A stretch of DNA of 64,000 nucleotides from Cryptomeria japonica (lineage: Eukaryota > Streptophyta > Pinopsida > Cupressales > Cupressaceae): positions 180,876,977-180,940,976 of the forward strand of contig NC_081411.1 of the NCBI RefSeq assembly GCF_030272615.1, in the 5' to 3' direction. Below, one piece after another: positions 48,755 through 61,744 of the stretch. Under the pieces are notes generated by a model. The model had not been told where the DNA came from and did no database searches. It saw only the letters and a list, made by a program, of their open reading frames with translations. Both the position numbers and the translations under genes were made by a program. Numbering within the stretch: the stretch's first letter is position 1; every line of letters starts with the position of its first letter.

Positions 48755-51700
48755 ATGTCATCTTCTTCATCTTCCCACCATCATGCTTTCTCGGGAATTG
48801 AACCTCCAGGCATAAGGAGTAAGGTTTCTGAATCAACAAAAATATATGATGTCTTCATCAATCACAGAGGCCCTGATGTCAAAGATGCTCTGGCTCGCCA
48901 GCTTTATGATTCCCTTGAGGAGTTAGGAATACGTTCGTTTCTTGACAAGGAAGAGATCGAAATTGGTCATTCCTTTCCTTCTACCATTGAGACTGCCATC
49001 CGCTCAGCTGCAGTTCACATCGCTATCTTTTCGAAAGGATATGCAGAGTCCCCTTGGTGTTTGGCGGAGCTGGTTCTTATGCAACAGAGTCAAGCTAAGA
49101 TTATTCCTGTCTTTTATGATGTGAAACCCTGGGAACTGCGCTATATAGAAAAGGGAGCTTATGCTGGTGCATTCATTGAATACGGAAAGAAATCCAGGTA
49201 CCAGGAGAAGCATAAGGAGTGGAAGGAAGCCCTCCAATCTATTTCATTTACCACTGGCTATGAAATGAATAATTTGAAGTAAGTTATGTTTGTTTCCATC
49301 CTGCTTTTTTTATTCCTCTTTGTAAATAAAAAATGATTGCTTTTAGTGTGCAAACATTATTTTTTCTCAAATTCCCCAATCCTTTTGTATATTGTCAGTG
49401 ACTGCCAAAGTATTGTATCGGAAGTGGAGAAGGAAGTGCAGAGGAGAAGATTTTTGTATGTTGCTAAATATCCAGTAGGTCTTGACAAGCTTGTAGTAGA
49501 TTTTGAAAGACGATGCCTTCGTGAGCTTGTACAAGATTTTGAAAATCAATGTGGAGTGAATGAAGGGGAGAAAGGGAAGGCTCAGATAGTTGGCATTTTC
49601 GGAATGGGGGGGATAGGCAAAACAACTCTTTCCAAAGAATTGTTCAACCTAAAGCGTCCACAATATACTCGAGCCTGTTTCCTATTTGATGTCCGGGAAG
49701 CCTCAGCTAGATGCGATTTGCCTTCGTTGCAAATGAAACTACTGAAAGATCTCTTCGGTGAAAAAGAGCTCACTTTTCAAAGTGCAGAAGAAGGCTCAAG
49801 CTGTATCTGGAATCGTATAGAAAGAAGCAGTTCTTTGAGCTTCCTAATTGTTCTAGATGATATTGATCACCTGGAACAGTTAGATGCTTTATTCATCACG
49901 CATATGGTGAAGAAGCCAGGTAATACTCTGGTAATTATAACAACCCGTGATGTAGGGGTTCTTATAAGTGCTGGAATTCAAGTTGGTTATCATTTAAAAG
50001 GAATGGATGTAGATGATGCCAGAGAGCTCTTTTCCTGGCATGCTTTCTCTCAACCACATCCGGCTGGCGGATTTGAGAATCTTGTTGATGCCTTTTTAGG
50101 CGTATGTGGAGGCTTGCCTCTTTCTCTTCAAGTTCTTGGAAGGCATGTTCATGGCAGAAATGGGAGCTATTGGAAGGCAGAGCTGGAAAAAGTTGGTACC
50201 ACGTTGCATCGAGACATACAACGAAAGCTTAAAATAAGCTTTGACGCTTTGGACAATGAGGAAAAACAAATTTTCCTGGATATTGCCTGTTTCTTTGTTG
50301 ACAGACCGAAGTGTATAGCCATGAGAGTATGGAGGGCATCTGGATGGAAAGCAGAGTCTGGACTGAGAAAATTACAAGACAAGTGCCTGGTGGAAGAAGC
50401 AGAAGATCCCGTACCTGTACTCAGAATGCATGACCACCTCAGGGACTTGGGAAGAGAAATCGCAAGTGAACTGAGACATCCTCCTCGCTTGTGGCGTCCT
50501 CAGGATCTGAAATATTTGGTATGCTTGTCTCTCTTCTATATATCTGCTGTGAACCAAATCAAAATGCTATTCTAAATCTTAAACTTATTACTAAACACTA
50601 TTTAAGCCACTTTTGTGAATGCAGGAATCAAAGCGAATCAAAAATATCCTAGCTAAAACAAAAGGAAGATGCTTCCATTCCATTTTTGACGATTCCCTAA
50701 ACTCTAGAATTACCTTCTTTTTAGGCCAATCGGACGATAGATCTAGGAAATCAACTTCGTTGCTTTACCTGGATGTGAATCTATATTCCTCTCATATAAA
50801 TCATCTACGGCACCAGCAGCAGCCAAGAATTCCTTTATGGACTTCACTTAAATATGTCCATTTTTTAAGAATCAGATATGGACATTTCAGAAAACTCTGG
50901 CGAGATTTAGAGGTATTTCGTTATTTTCGACTCTTTTTTGTTTTTCATGTATGCATAAGTTTTTATTAGGATATTTTCTACTACTGAACGTTGATATTAC
51001 TTTTATGTTGAGCTTCAGGCTCCTTCCGAATTGAAAGAGCTCGAAATTGATGAAACTTTTGTGGAAGAGTTTCCAGATTTCTTAGGAATATCAACTAATG
51101 TGGAAAATAAAACTATTGGTGGTCAACACAAGCCAAAACCCAAATTATTGATGCTGAACACAAGTAGAAGAGTTTCAGGGTCCCTCCAAATGATTGCTAG
51201 CCGAAAGTCTGCTACTGTTAAGCCCCCATTGAGCTTTCTTGAAGATTTAGTGGTTAGAAGACAAGAAAATGTAATAAGGATTGCACTTAATGGAAAATAT
51301 TGTCCAAGCCTTCGATCCGTCGACCTTTCTTCCATGAAAAATCTTAGAGAGGTGCAATTTACAAGAGTCAGTACGTTGAATTGTCTTCAGGTTAGCAACT
51401 GTGAAGATCTCCAAAGATTGTCAGTGACATCCGATCTTACAAAGCTAGAAGACATGAACATCAGTGCATGCCCTGAGCTTGAGGAGCCAAGCGTTGGGGG
51501 TTTGAGCAGTTTAAGAAGGTTTTCTATTGAAGATTGTAATTTTAAAAGTGCGCCAGGAATAACCAGTTTTGAGATGCTTTTAGAATTGAACATTAATAGA
51601 TGTCCACAGATTCATGAGTTAAGTCTTGCACATCTGAACTGCCTGGAAAAAGTTGTTATTAACAGTTGTTATAATTTGAAAAGTGTTACAGGGATATCTC

Positions 51701-54700
51701 GTCTCCCAAAGCTTGTAGAGCTAAGCATTACTCTCTGTTGGAAGCTTAAGCTTGAGTTGTGTCTGGTGAGTTTGAGATATCTGAAGAAGATAGTAGTTGA
51801 TACGTCTGTCAAGGTGAAATCTTTTGAGCTGGATGGTTGTAGTAGCTTGGAACAAGTACAAGGAAGGTATGATTTCCAAGAGATTCGAATGGTGAACATT
51901 CGTGACTGTCCGGAGCTTAGGGAATTGCCAGCTTTTTTGGGTGGAAGTCGCCTGGAGACGATTACAATTAATGGATGTGATAAGCTCAATTACCTTGAGT
52001 TGACCAACTGTGCTATTTTGAAAAGATTTACGGGTGATTTTGATCCTGAGGTATTATCCATCTTGGATTGTCCAATGCTTCAAGAGCTGCCAGGTTTTGG
52101 GCATGTAAAATGCCTTGAGGAGATTCGTATTTTCCGGTGTGGGAGCCTGCAGAACATGACGTTCCCAACAACTTTGAAGCGTCTTGAGTTGAATGATTGC
52201 AGAGAACTCAGAGGTATGTCAGCAATATCCGTAAGAACAGAGTTGGTAGAATTGAATATTAGTGATTGCCTTCAGCTTGAGGAGTTGAGTATTGCACATC
52301 TGAGCTTGCTCGGAAAATTATCACTTGCAAATCTGAGAAGTGTGTCAGGGATTTCTCATCTTACAAATCTTGTAGAATTGAGAATTCAAGAGTCTTTGGA
52401 GGTCGAGCTGTATCTCTCAAGAATGTCCGGTTTAGAAGTTATTGCAATTGTTGCATGTGGGAATATGCAAAATATAACAATGCCAACAAGCCTCATCAAG
52501 CTTATTGTGGAATCATGCAGCGAATTAAAAACAATAGTGGGAATATCTGATCTTACAAAACTTGCAGATCTAGATATTAAAAAGTGTCCCCTATTTCAGC
52601 AAGAGTTAGATCTTTCCCGCTTGAATTCCTTAAAGAGGTTAACCATTGTTGAATGTTGGAATATCTCCAACATAACACTGCCAGTGACGCTCATCGAACT
52701 GACAGTGCAACGGCGCAGAGGATTACAAATGCTGACAGGATTGGGCTATCCTAATATGATTACAGACCTGTACATTAGTGAGTGTTCCGAGCTTGAAATG
52801 CTGACAAGCCTTGAAAGACTGAGCTTCCTGGAGAGGATGAACATTCAGTCCTGTGAGAAGCTGCACACCGTAACACTGCCAAATACTGTAATCAAACTCA
52901 CTGTGCAAAATTGCAGAGAATTGCGGAGGATTAGAATGGATTTCAAAGCAGACTGTTATGAATTTTCTCTTGTACAGCTATGGATATCGGATTGTCCGGA
53001 GCTTGAGGCGCTGCCGTGTTTTCCACGTCTCAATTGCCTGGAAGAGATACGCATAATCAGGTGTGCGAAGCTGCATGAAATAGCTTTGCCAATCACACTG
53101 AATACTCTTCAATTGGATGCTTGTACAGAACTGAAGAATTTGGCATACGTATCTCATCTCAAGAATCTTGTACAATTGATTGTTACTCAGTGTTGGCACC
53201 TTGAGCTTGAGTTGCACCTTGAGGGGATGAAATCTCTTGAGAAAGTTAGAATTGATGGATGCCGGAGACTGGAGTCTATTCTGATGAGCAAATGTAAGAA
53301 TCTGAAGAGTCTGTCGGGTAATTTTGATGGGGCGAGATTATCCATATGTGAGTGCCCCGACAACATAGGAGGTATTGAAGAGTTAGGGACATTGGGAGCA
53401 ATGCAGCTTTTATATTGCAGTAATGCAGCAATACGGAATTGCATTTTCAAGCTAAAGGTATTGATTTCAAATTTATCTTTATAAATGAAGGAATTTTTAA
53501 TTTTTAATTTTTAATGATATCTATGAATGAAGGTCAGAATATAATTTCTTAAAGAAGCCCTTACCCCTGACCAGATGACCAAGGAAAATATAACAAGAAC
53601 AAAAAATATTGATAATATAAAATCACTTCTAAACCTTTTTAGCAAACACGAAACAAAATTGAAACGTTCATGAATATCAACAATGGTAAAATCACTTCTA
53701 AACCTTTTTAGCAAACACGAAACAAAATTGAAACGTTCATGAATATCAACAATGGCGGAAAGCTCTGTTTTTCAATGGCAGAATGCTCTGTTTTTATTAC
53801 TGAACTATGTACACTTGAAAAGAGATTTGCATGGCAGTAGTATGGGTTTCACATGTGGGACTCATTAGTTATCGATAGAGATCCAGCAGTCTCAGGATCA
53901 AGAGACATCAAATTAAGCTGTTTTCAAATTCTTTTTCATGTTAATTTTTCTATTATGAATTTTGAATAAGAAACTTGTTATTTTGTAAGGCTTGCCTTCT
54001 CAAAAAGTTCATTCAAATTGTTCACCTCGAAATCTTTATCAAATTAATTAAAGATATCTTCATACATTGCACACTCCTTGATGAAATGGCATTCAGATTC
54101 CACCACCCCTTTGTAGATGTTTGAAGCTGAGATCTTCCTTGAACATGCAACTCGAGTTTGAACATGAATCTTTCCATTCATCACCATGCATAAGCTATTT
54201 TTAGTTTAAATCAGTTTTTGTTTATTCATGCAAATAAAGCATGTACTCCAGCATGCATTAATCCTTAGGACTATTTTTAGATTAGTTAATATTTGTTTTT
54301 AGTAAATAAAGCATGTTGTGCATGCACTTATTGTATTCTTAATTTAGGGAGTAGTTTGTTTTTAGTTTGAGAGACTCAGTAGTTTTCCATGCAATGCTGG
54401 GAATATATTTAGAACTGCAGTTATTATTAATTCTTCTAGGCTGCAAATTCTTTATATACATAGCCTCTATGTAATTTCTATTTATGCTGCAATAAAAGAA
54501 ATTGGTGTGTGCAATTCCAAAAAACAGGGCATTTTGTTTTTTACTCTGAACTGTGATTTCTTTTTGCAATTTATTCTTTTGCTGTTATTATTTGTTCTCT
54601 CTATTATTATTTTTTGTGCTGGTTCAGAGAGGATAGGTCAGGTTCAAAATTTTACACCCTTGCTGTGAAAAATGCAAGTCCTTTCTTCCCAACCTTCTTT

Positions 54701-55415
54701 AGACACCATCCATCTACCTGTTTCCCAAGCTTATCCTCAATTACATAATTAAAATTTTAACCTTTCTCTTAATTCTAAATCTTAAATAAAAAATTTCATC
54801 ATTTTTCCACTTAATTTGACAATTAGTTTTGTTCTCATATCATGGTCTAGATTCTGTAAGTAGTGGTAACGCTGGATCTGTAAAATGGACCTTTTTTATA
54901 TGGATGAACTAATGGTTTTTCCTTTTACATTTCAGAGTGTCCCTTCAGCCTTCATTCAAGTAGTTGGAGAAGCAGACAATGCAGCAATGGCAAATTTAAA
55001 GGCATCTCTGTTTCCTAATGCACATTTTTGCCCTGATATAATGACTCTTAATGAAACAATATATCATCACGCTGGTTCTGTGGGTGCAATCATTATATGC
55101 ACTGTTGTAGACGTTGATAGGCCTGCTCCACTACACACCCTAAGTAAATCCTACGAAGTTTGTGAGTGGAATTTTAACTTGCGACAAGGAAAATGGTTAA
55201 TTACTACAGTACTTACCAGCAGATTTTATCAAACGCTTTACAGGTGCCGACGATTTGAAGATGTTCTCATCGACCATGGAATAATGAAGAACTGGTGTGC
55301 GCTGACAGTGAAGAAAGGTAAAGAATGGAGAACTCTCCATCTTTTACGTACAATTATGGATAAGCTACACCCGCAAAAGAGGGTATCAAAAAGAAAAAAA
55401 ATTATTTTAGTTTAA
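48755..55415 (+). CDS. TIR-NB-ARC-LRR (TNL) intracellular immune receptor, five exons
   Basis: Predicted exons: 48755-49278, 49399-50518, 50625-50912, 51019-53457 and 54936-55415. All introns have GT...AG ends and the frame is continuous for 1616 residues. TIR (about 30-170): YDVFINHRGPDVK and WCLAEL, whose Glu105 is the catalytic-type residue of plant TIR NADases. NB-ARC: P-loop GMGGIGKTT (243-251), kinase-2 LIVLDDID (324-331), ITTRD (355-359), GLPL (413-416), MHD (518-520). LRR: about 645-1457, with repeated LEELxIxxCxxL units. The C-terminal exon encodes a post-LRR domain resembling that of conifer TNLs. Expected role: cytosolic recognition of pathogen effectors, ADP/ATP switch, oligomerisation and TIR signalling through EDS1-type partners (family knowledge). 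The start ATG follows an in-frame stop region and precedes a Ser-rich leader. No stop or frame break was seen, so the gene looks intact; expression is not shown by sequence. Confidence 0.93.
53458..54935 (+). other. Intron 4 of the TNL gene
   Basis: 1478-bp intron, GT at 53458 and AG at 54935, much longer than the other three (106-120 bp). It holds a 69-bp tandem duplication and an AT-rich region (about 54180-54540) where AATAAAGCATGT-type words recur, with TTATATACATAG and CAATAAAAG, perhaps a small transposon remnant with promoter and polyadenylation-like signals. No coding exon was identified inside. Confidence 0.75.
53621..53757. repeat. 69-bp tandem duplication in intron 4
   Basis: The segment beginning AATCACTTCTAAACC occurs at about 53621 and again at 53690, essentially identical across the unit. 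Confidence 0.9.
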
Positions 55416-56121
55416 ATTTTTTATTTGGAAAATTATCTTTTTATGTGTTTATTTGTATCTGTATGTAAGGATGAAAGAATAGATGATAACACTTCTATTA
55501 GTTATCCACTTCAATTTATATTGATATTAAATAAATATGTGTGTTAGAAGGGGTATTTATATGGATATTAAATAAATATGTATCTTTGAAGGGGTATTGC
55601 AATTGATTATTTTTTACAATGATTATGTCAATTATCAAGACCTCAAATATATTATTGTGTAGCTCTTATTTACTTTGTATAAATAGTAGCAATGATACTG
55701 ATTCTACTATCCAATAGAATTTAATTCTCTAGTCTAGTGGTGTACCATGATAGGTCTACATTAACTAATGGGTTGCCTTCATAATTCTTTGTGCTTTTTC
55801 AATTAAAAAAAAAAAGAGTAATTATGAGTTGTCTCTTAAGAAAGATCTACACGACATTTTAAACCCAAGTCATCTAGCATAGTTTAAGTTTTAAGTGATA
55901 ATATTTTACTTATTAGTTCCTCCTAAGGCAGGGCACTTTGATTTTTTTTTCCATTAGTTTAACCAGTGAATGCAGAGAATTAAAAATTTCCATAAGATTT
56001 TCTATAGTTTAAATTTAATTTTAATTTTATATGATTATAAAAATATCATTTTTTTCTACATTCTTATTAATTTGTGTGGATTAAAAATTCAATTTTCTCA
56101 AAAATAAAAACAGTTTACTAT
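55416..56121. other. 3' flank of the TNL gene
   Basis: AT-rich. Two AATAAA words (55530-55535 and about 55571) lie within a 41-bp tandem duplication (GATATTAAATAAATATGT at 55523 and 55564) and are candidate polyadenylation signals of the TNL gene. No further gene. Confidence 0.55.
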
Positions 56122-56126
56122 GACAT
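56122..56126. repeat. Target site duplication GACAT, left copy
   Basis: GACAT immediately before the 5' LTR recurs at 63389-63393 immediately after the 3' LTR. Confidence 0.92.
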
Positions 56127-57575
56127 TGTTGGCATTATGTGAACCGACATGAGGACATAATGACATTGTATGTTGTCATTGATGTCAATATGCTGAAGAA
56201 GAGAGAACCGGCATGGTACCATAACCGGTATACTGGTATAACATTGTAAACTGGTATATGTGCCAGAGTGAAGTGGTATGTTTGTTCAAAGTGAACCGGT
56301 ACATGGAAGCTTTGTATGACAACCGGTTGGTTGTCTCAACTTCAGGGTTTCCAGTTGAAGTGCTTCAAGCCTGTGTGACTCAACCGGTAACTTTGTGTGA
56401 TGAGTTAGCCTTGTAGCTTTGTGATGAGTCAACCTCGTGCGCCTGAAGAATCTTGCATGAAGAAGATTGTTCCTATCTACCTCGGGAATGTGCGAAGTCT
56501 GTAAACGGTGAGAACACGTGATGGGTTACCAGCCGCCATGAAAGCGGTGGAAAATGAATGATGGAGAACGTCTTGAGATCGGCTCAAGACTGTTGCATTT
56601 AATGCAATGTGCTCAATGGTCAGGATTGAACTGTTTGAATTGCTTAACCTAACAGGTTTAGGGTTTAGGGTTTATGCTACTGACCTATCTGTTTCCTATA
56701 AGGTCTAAGTTGTGTTTCTTTTTGAGGTTGTTGGCAAAAGTTGTACATGTGTATCCCAATGAAGTGATACGTGATTCTTGCCAGACTAGAAGAGAGGAGT
56801 GATACCTGCAGAGTGAAAGTGCAGAAGGTGAAGAGGAGCTAAAGCGGATCTGCATTAGCATTGAGTGCTGTTACCAGGTCATTGTAATGCCTGTTGATCT
56901 CTAACCACTTCAACAGTTGAGAAATCCCTTAATAGGGTAGCTTTAACCGGCTTACTATAAATCCTTTAATAGGGTGACTCAAAACTACTGAGTTCTTGAA
57001 ATCCTCTAACAAGGTAACCTTTTACCGGGTTTAACCCTTAACCGGGTATTCTAGCCATCCCTTAACCAGGTGATCCTTAGCAGGATCGGTTCCTAACAGA
57101 AACTATTGTATCAGTCTTTAACCGGACAAGGCTCCTAACAAAGTGGACTTCTAAAGAGTTCAAAATAGCTTGTGGGTATTCATCCCCACTGTGGTTTTTC
57201 CCAATTGGGTTTCCACGTGAAAACCTGTGTGTCTTGTGTGATGCTTTCACATGATGGTTCAGTGTCTTATGTCTGACAGTAAAACATGTTGAACTAGTTG
57301 TTATTATGTTTTTGACTTTAGATTACCTGTCCATGCACTAGGGTGAAATGGAAATGAAGTACTAGATTGTTTGAAAGGATAAGTGTCAACTGGTTTATAC
57401 TTGTCTCAGTTATTCTGAGTTTTACCGGTTGTACTCTGATTAAGACCAGTTTTACTATTTGCTTGCCAAAACAAAGTGTTTTCTGACAAACCAGTTTTAG
57501 GAATGTATTTTTGCTTGTACTGATTCACCCCCCCCAGTACCGGTTTGGTACTATCCGTCCATCATTGAGTTATCA
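56127..57575 (+). repeat. 5' LTR of the copia element
   Basis: 1449 bp from TGTTGGCATTATG to GAGTTATCA. Contains TTTAGGGTTTAGGGTTTA (56657-56674), a telomere-like motif. It has two short segments that the 3' LTR lacks. Confidence 0.94.
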
Positions 57576-57590
57576 ATTGGCATCATAGTG
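57576..57590 (+). other. Primer binding site of the copia element
   Basis: ATTGGCATCATAGTG directly after the 5' LTR resembles the tRNA-Met-complementary TGGTATCAGAGC with a few differences. Confidence 0.6.
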
Positions 57591-57646
57591 TCCTCCAGGT
57601 CCTCTATGTTATAAGCTTAACCGCTTGAGGAAAAGATCCCAATCCA

Positions 57647-58490
57647 ATGATGAAGAGGGAAGGTCCAAAGTTCAACAGAGATAATTTTAGTATATGGAAA
57701 GACAGACTAAAGATATTCATCAGAAGCATGGGTGCTCAACACTGGAGCTATATTGAGAATGCTTATGTTGCCCCTACCGGTACTCTCACCGATGACCAAA
57801 AGAGAGAGATGCAGGAGAATGGGCAAGTCATGGAAGCCCTAATTAGAAGTTTATCTGAGATTGAATTTATTGATATCCAAGATAAAGTAAATCCCAAAGA
57901 AGTATGGGATACTCTTGAAAACATCTATGGCGGTGATGAGCATGTAAAACAAGCTAAGGAAGAAAGCCTTAGAGGGAAGTTTGAAGACATGTGGATGGTT
58001 GAAGGTGAAACCATTCAACAGTATGGAATAAGAATCAAAACTGTTGTCGGAGATATCAAGAGTGCAGGTGGTAAAATAGAAGATTCCACTATAGTAAGCA
58101 AAGTTCTGAGATCCTTATTACCGGTCTATGCAATAAGGGTTTCTACTATTCAGGATTTGAGATCAATAGACAAGACTAAGGTATCCCTAGACTCCATCAT
58201 TGCAAAGCTGACAGCCTATGAGCTGAATAGTTTTGATGGCAGTGTTCAAAAGACTGAATCAGCTTTTAAAGCCTCTGTTGTATCATCCAAAAAAGGAAAA
58301 GAAGCAAGCACCAGTGATGAAACAAGACAGAGCAGAGTAATGGATGATGAGTAGTTTCTGATGGAATTTGAAGCTCTTCTTGCCTAGAAACTTCCTAAAG
58401 GAACCGATAAATACAGAGGTAAGCTCCCTTTGAAATGTTTCTCTTGCAACTGGATAGGACATATTGCTGTAAACTGTCCTAATGGTGACA
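57647..58490 (+). pseudogene. Copia gag remains
   Basis: UBN2/gag-type domain (about 57647-58354): KFNRDNFSIWKDRLKIFI, then VNPKEVWDTLENIYGG and LRGKFEDMWMVEGE. The zinc knuckle CFSCNWIGHIAVNC follows at about 58438. Capsid-forming protein of copia elements; part of a broken element. Confidence 0.9.
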
Positions 58491-61400
58491 ACAAGGACAA
58501 ACCAGAAAGGTTCAAGAAATTCAAAGGAGGAAATCGGAGAAACTGTTTTGTGGCAGTTGATGAAGGTGTCACAGACGAGGAATCAAAAGATGAAGAAAAT
58601 GAAGATATTGTGTTTGTTGTTGTCAAGGAAGATGTGTCAAACAAGAAGGCTCTTGTCTCTCGCTTTGATAATTCCAATGAGTGGATTATTGACAGTGGTT
58701 GTTCTCACCATATGACTGGTGACTGGAGCAAGTTTCTATCCTTGGAAGAATATGATGGTGGTGTGGTTCGCTTTTGTAATGATGCACCATGCATGGTCAA
58801 AGGAAGATGGTCCATCTCTCTAAATGGAAAGAGCAGTGCTGACAATGTGTATTGGGTTGATGGTCTCAGACACAACCTTCTAAGTGTTGCCCAGCTGAAT
58901 GATAGTGGTCTCACTTTGGAATTCAAGAATGGAGTGTGCAGAATCAAAGGAAAGAATGGTGAAGTGGTGGCCACCGGCATGTAGAGCAAAGGTAACCTAT
59001 TTCAGCTAAATGCAAATATTAGTACATGTCTTATGGCCAATTTTGATGACAACTGGATATGGCATAGGAGACTTTGCCATGTAAACTTTGATAACATTGT
59101 AAAGGCCAATAAGATCAAGGCAGTTAGAGGGTTGCCGGTGCTGAGCAAACTGAAAAATACCCTATGCAGAGAATGTCAATTGGGGAAAATGTCTTCCTCA
59201 ACCTTCAAAGGTAAACCTTTCACTGCTGAAAATTTACTTGATCTTGTGCATACTGATTTGTGTGGTCTTATGAAAACTAGGAGTGTGCAGGGTGATAGGT
59301 ACTTCATGATTCTCACTGATGACTGCTCAAGAATGATGTGGGTCACATTCTTGAAAGATAATTTTGAAGCTTTTGGAAAGTTCAAAGCCTTCAGAGCATT
59401 GGTGGAGAAGGAAAGCGGTAAAAGGATCAAGTGCCTTAGAACTGATCAAGGAGGGGAATTCACTTCCGGTGAATTCAACAAGTATTGTGAAGAACATGGC
59501 ATCAAGAGGCAACTGTTTGCCCCTCAGACTCCACAACAGAATGGCCTAGCAGAGAGGAATAACCAGACAGTGGTTGAAGCAGCAAGAACAATGCTAATTC
59601 AAGGAAAGGTCACTCACACCTTTTTGAGAGAAGCAGAGAGCACAATAGTCTACACAATAAACCAGGTACTCATTAAGAAAGGTACAAATAAAAATCCTTA
59701 TGAGTATTGGACCAGTAAGACACCTATGATTAGTTACTTTAGAGTGTTTGGTAGCAAATGTTACATCAAGAGGAGCGAACACCAGAGCAAATTTGATGCA
59801 AAATGTGATGAGGGAATATTCCTAGGGTATTCTACCAAAAGAAAAGCTCTCAAGTGTTTCAATAATAGGACTCAGAGAATTATGGAAAGCATCAATGTGA
59901 GAATTGATGAAACCTCTAAGAAAACTGAGGAAGCCAGCAATGAGCAAGCGGTAAATGAACTGGTTGTAACTTTCTAGGAACCGGTTCCCAGTCAACCAAG
60001 TACCAGTAACAGTGTTCCTACACCGGTAGATGCAGATGCTGATACTGATGGAGAAGAGGATGAAGATGAAAAGCAAGAGGAATCTGTTAAGACCATTCCT
60101 CAGTATGTCAAGCTAAATCATGATCCTAAGCAGATCATAGGAGATAAGGATGCAAGAATCCTTACAAGAAGAAAGGTCAAAGAAAACTCATGTTTGATCT
60201 CTAAATTTGAGCCTAAATCATTCAAAGAGGCACATAAAGATGAAGACTAGATCAAGGCAATGGAAGAGGAACTTGACCAGATAGAGAAAAATGGTACATG
60301 GTCTTTGGTACCCAGACCGGAGCATAAAAATGTCATCGGTACCAATTGGGTTTTTAGAAATAAGCTGAATGAGCATGGTATAGTTATTAGAAACAAAGCC
60401 AGACTGGTGTGTAAAGGATATTCCAAAGAAGAAGGAGAAGACTATGGAGAAACTTTTGCTCATGTAGCCAGATTGGAAGGAGTTTGTATGTTTCTTGCAT
60501 ATGCAGCTTTTAAAGGATTCAAAGTATATCAAATGGATGTAAAATCTGCATTCCTAAATGTTGTACTTGAAGAGGAGGTGTATATAGAGCAACCAGATGG
60601 GTTTGCCCTATCTGAAAATAGTGGCATGGTGTGTAGGCTATATAAAGCCTTATATGGTCTAAAGCAGGCACCTAGAGCATGGTATGAATGTCTGCACTCC
60701 CATCTTGTGAAAATTGGATTTGAGAGAACAAGTGAAGATAGCAATATCTACTTGAAAACTGAAGGAGATTAGATTCTGATCTGTGAGGTATTTTTTGATG
60801 ATATTATCTTTGGTGGAGATGACAAGACAAGTCATGAGTTTGCAGATGAGATGAAGAAAGATTTTGAGATGTCACTCATAGGGGAGATTAAGTTCTTCAT
60901 TGGACTACAGATTCAGTAGATGAAAGATGGAATCTTTATCACTCAGTCCAAGTATGTTAAAGAGGTGTTGAAGACCTTTGTCATGGAAGATAGCAAACCG
61001 GTTGGTACATCGATGGTGACCGGTTGTAAACTATCCAAAGAGGATGACTCAGCATTGGTTAATGAGAAGGAATACCAATCAATGATCGCTAAGTTGCATT
61101 ATGTAGTGCATAGCAGACCGGATATTGTACATGCAGTTGGTATTACTGCAAGGTTCTAGAAAAGTCCAAGAGAATCACACTTGGTTGCAGTCAAGCAGAT
61201 TCTTAGGTATCTGAAGGGAACAGTTGACTATGGATTGTGGTATCCATATAGCAATAATTTCAACTTGAAAGTATTCACAGATGCTGATTGGGCAGGTAAT
61301 GTGGATGACCGGAAGAGCACAACCGGTGGTGTATTCTTTCTCGGTAGTAGACTGGTCTCATGGATGAGTAAGAAGCAGAGTTGTATCTCTCAGTCTACAG

Positions 61401-61744
61401 CAGAAGTGGAGTATGTTGTAGCTTTCATGAACTACACTCAAACAATCTGGATGAAGCATGTATTAAATGGTTTCAAAGTTCCTGTATCTGAATCGGTAAG
61501 CATATTCTATGATAACACAAGTGCTATCAATATTTCAAAGAATCCCGTTTTGCATTCTAGAACCAAGCACTTTGAGCTTAAGTATCATTTCTTACGGGAA
61601 AAGGTTCAGAACAAAGAGATTGCACTGGAACATGTTTCCAGTAAGGAGCAGTTAGCAGACATATTCACCAAGCCTCTCCCAAAGGCTACATTTATGTACT
61701 TAAGAGGTGAATTAGGAGTACTGCCCCTTCAAGAGGTGAACTAA
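58490..61744 (+). pseudogene. Copia pol remains: protease, integrase, RT, RNase H
   Basis: Protease (WIIDSGCSHHMTGDWSKF, about 58683); GAG-pre-integrase (WHRRLCHVNFDNI to CRECQLGK, about 59050-59180); integrase core (LVHTDLCG, LRTDQGGEFTSGEF and TPQQNGLAERNN, about 59235-59590); RT (about 60260-61160: [31 protein letters not shown]); and RNase H (about 61181-61744: TDADWAGNVDDRKSTTGG, STAEVEYV). Clearly related to the fragment at 740-3036. Several breaks. Confidence 0.93.

Noticed and set aside
54180-54540. Possible solo LTR or TRIM in TNL intron 4 (TTATATACATAG ... CAATAAAAG)
   Set aside because: I could not find matching termini or a target duplication, so it is noted only within the intron entry.
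54885-54935. Start codon MDLFYMDELMVF as the beginning of an independent gene
   Set aside because: The stretch ends in a good splice acceptor (TTTTACATTTCAG) and the following frame continues the TNL exon 4 phase, so it is better read as intron.
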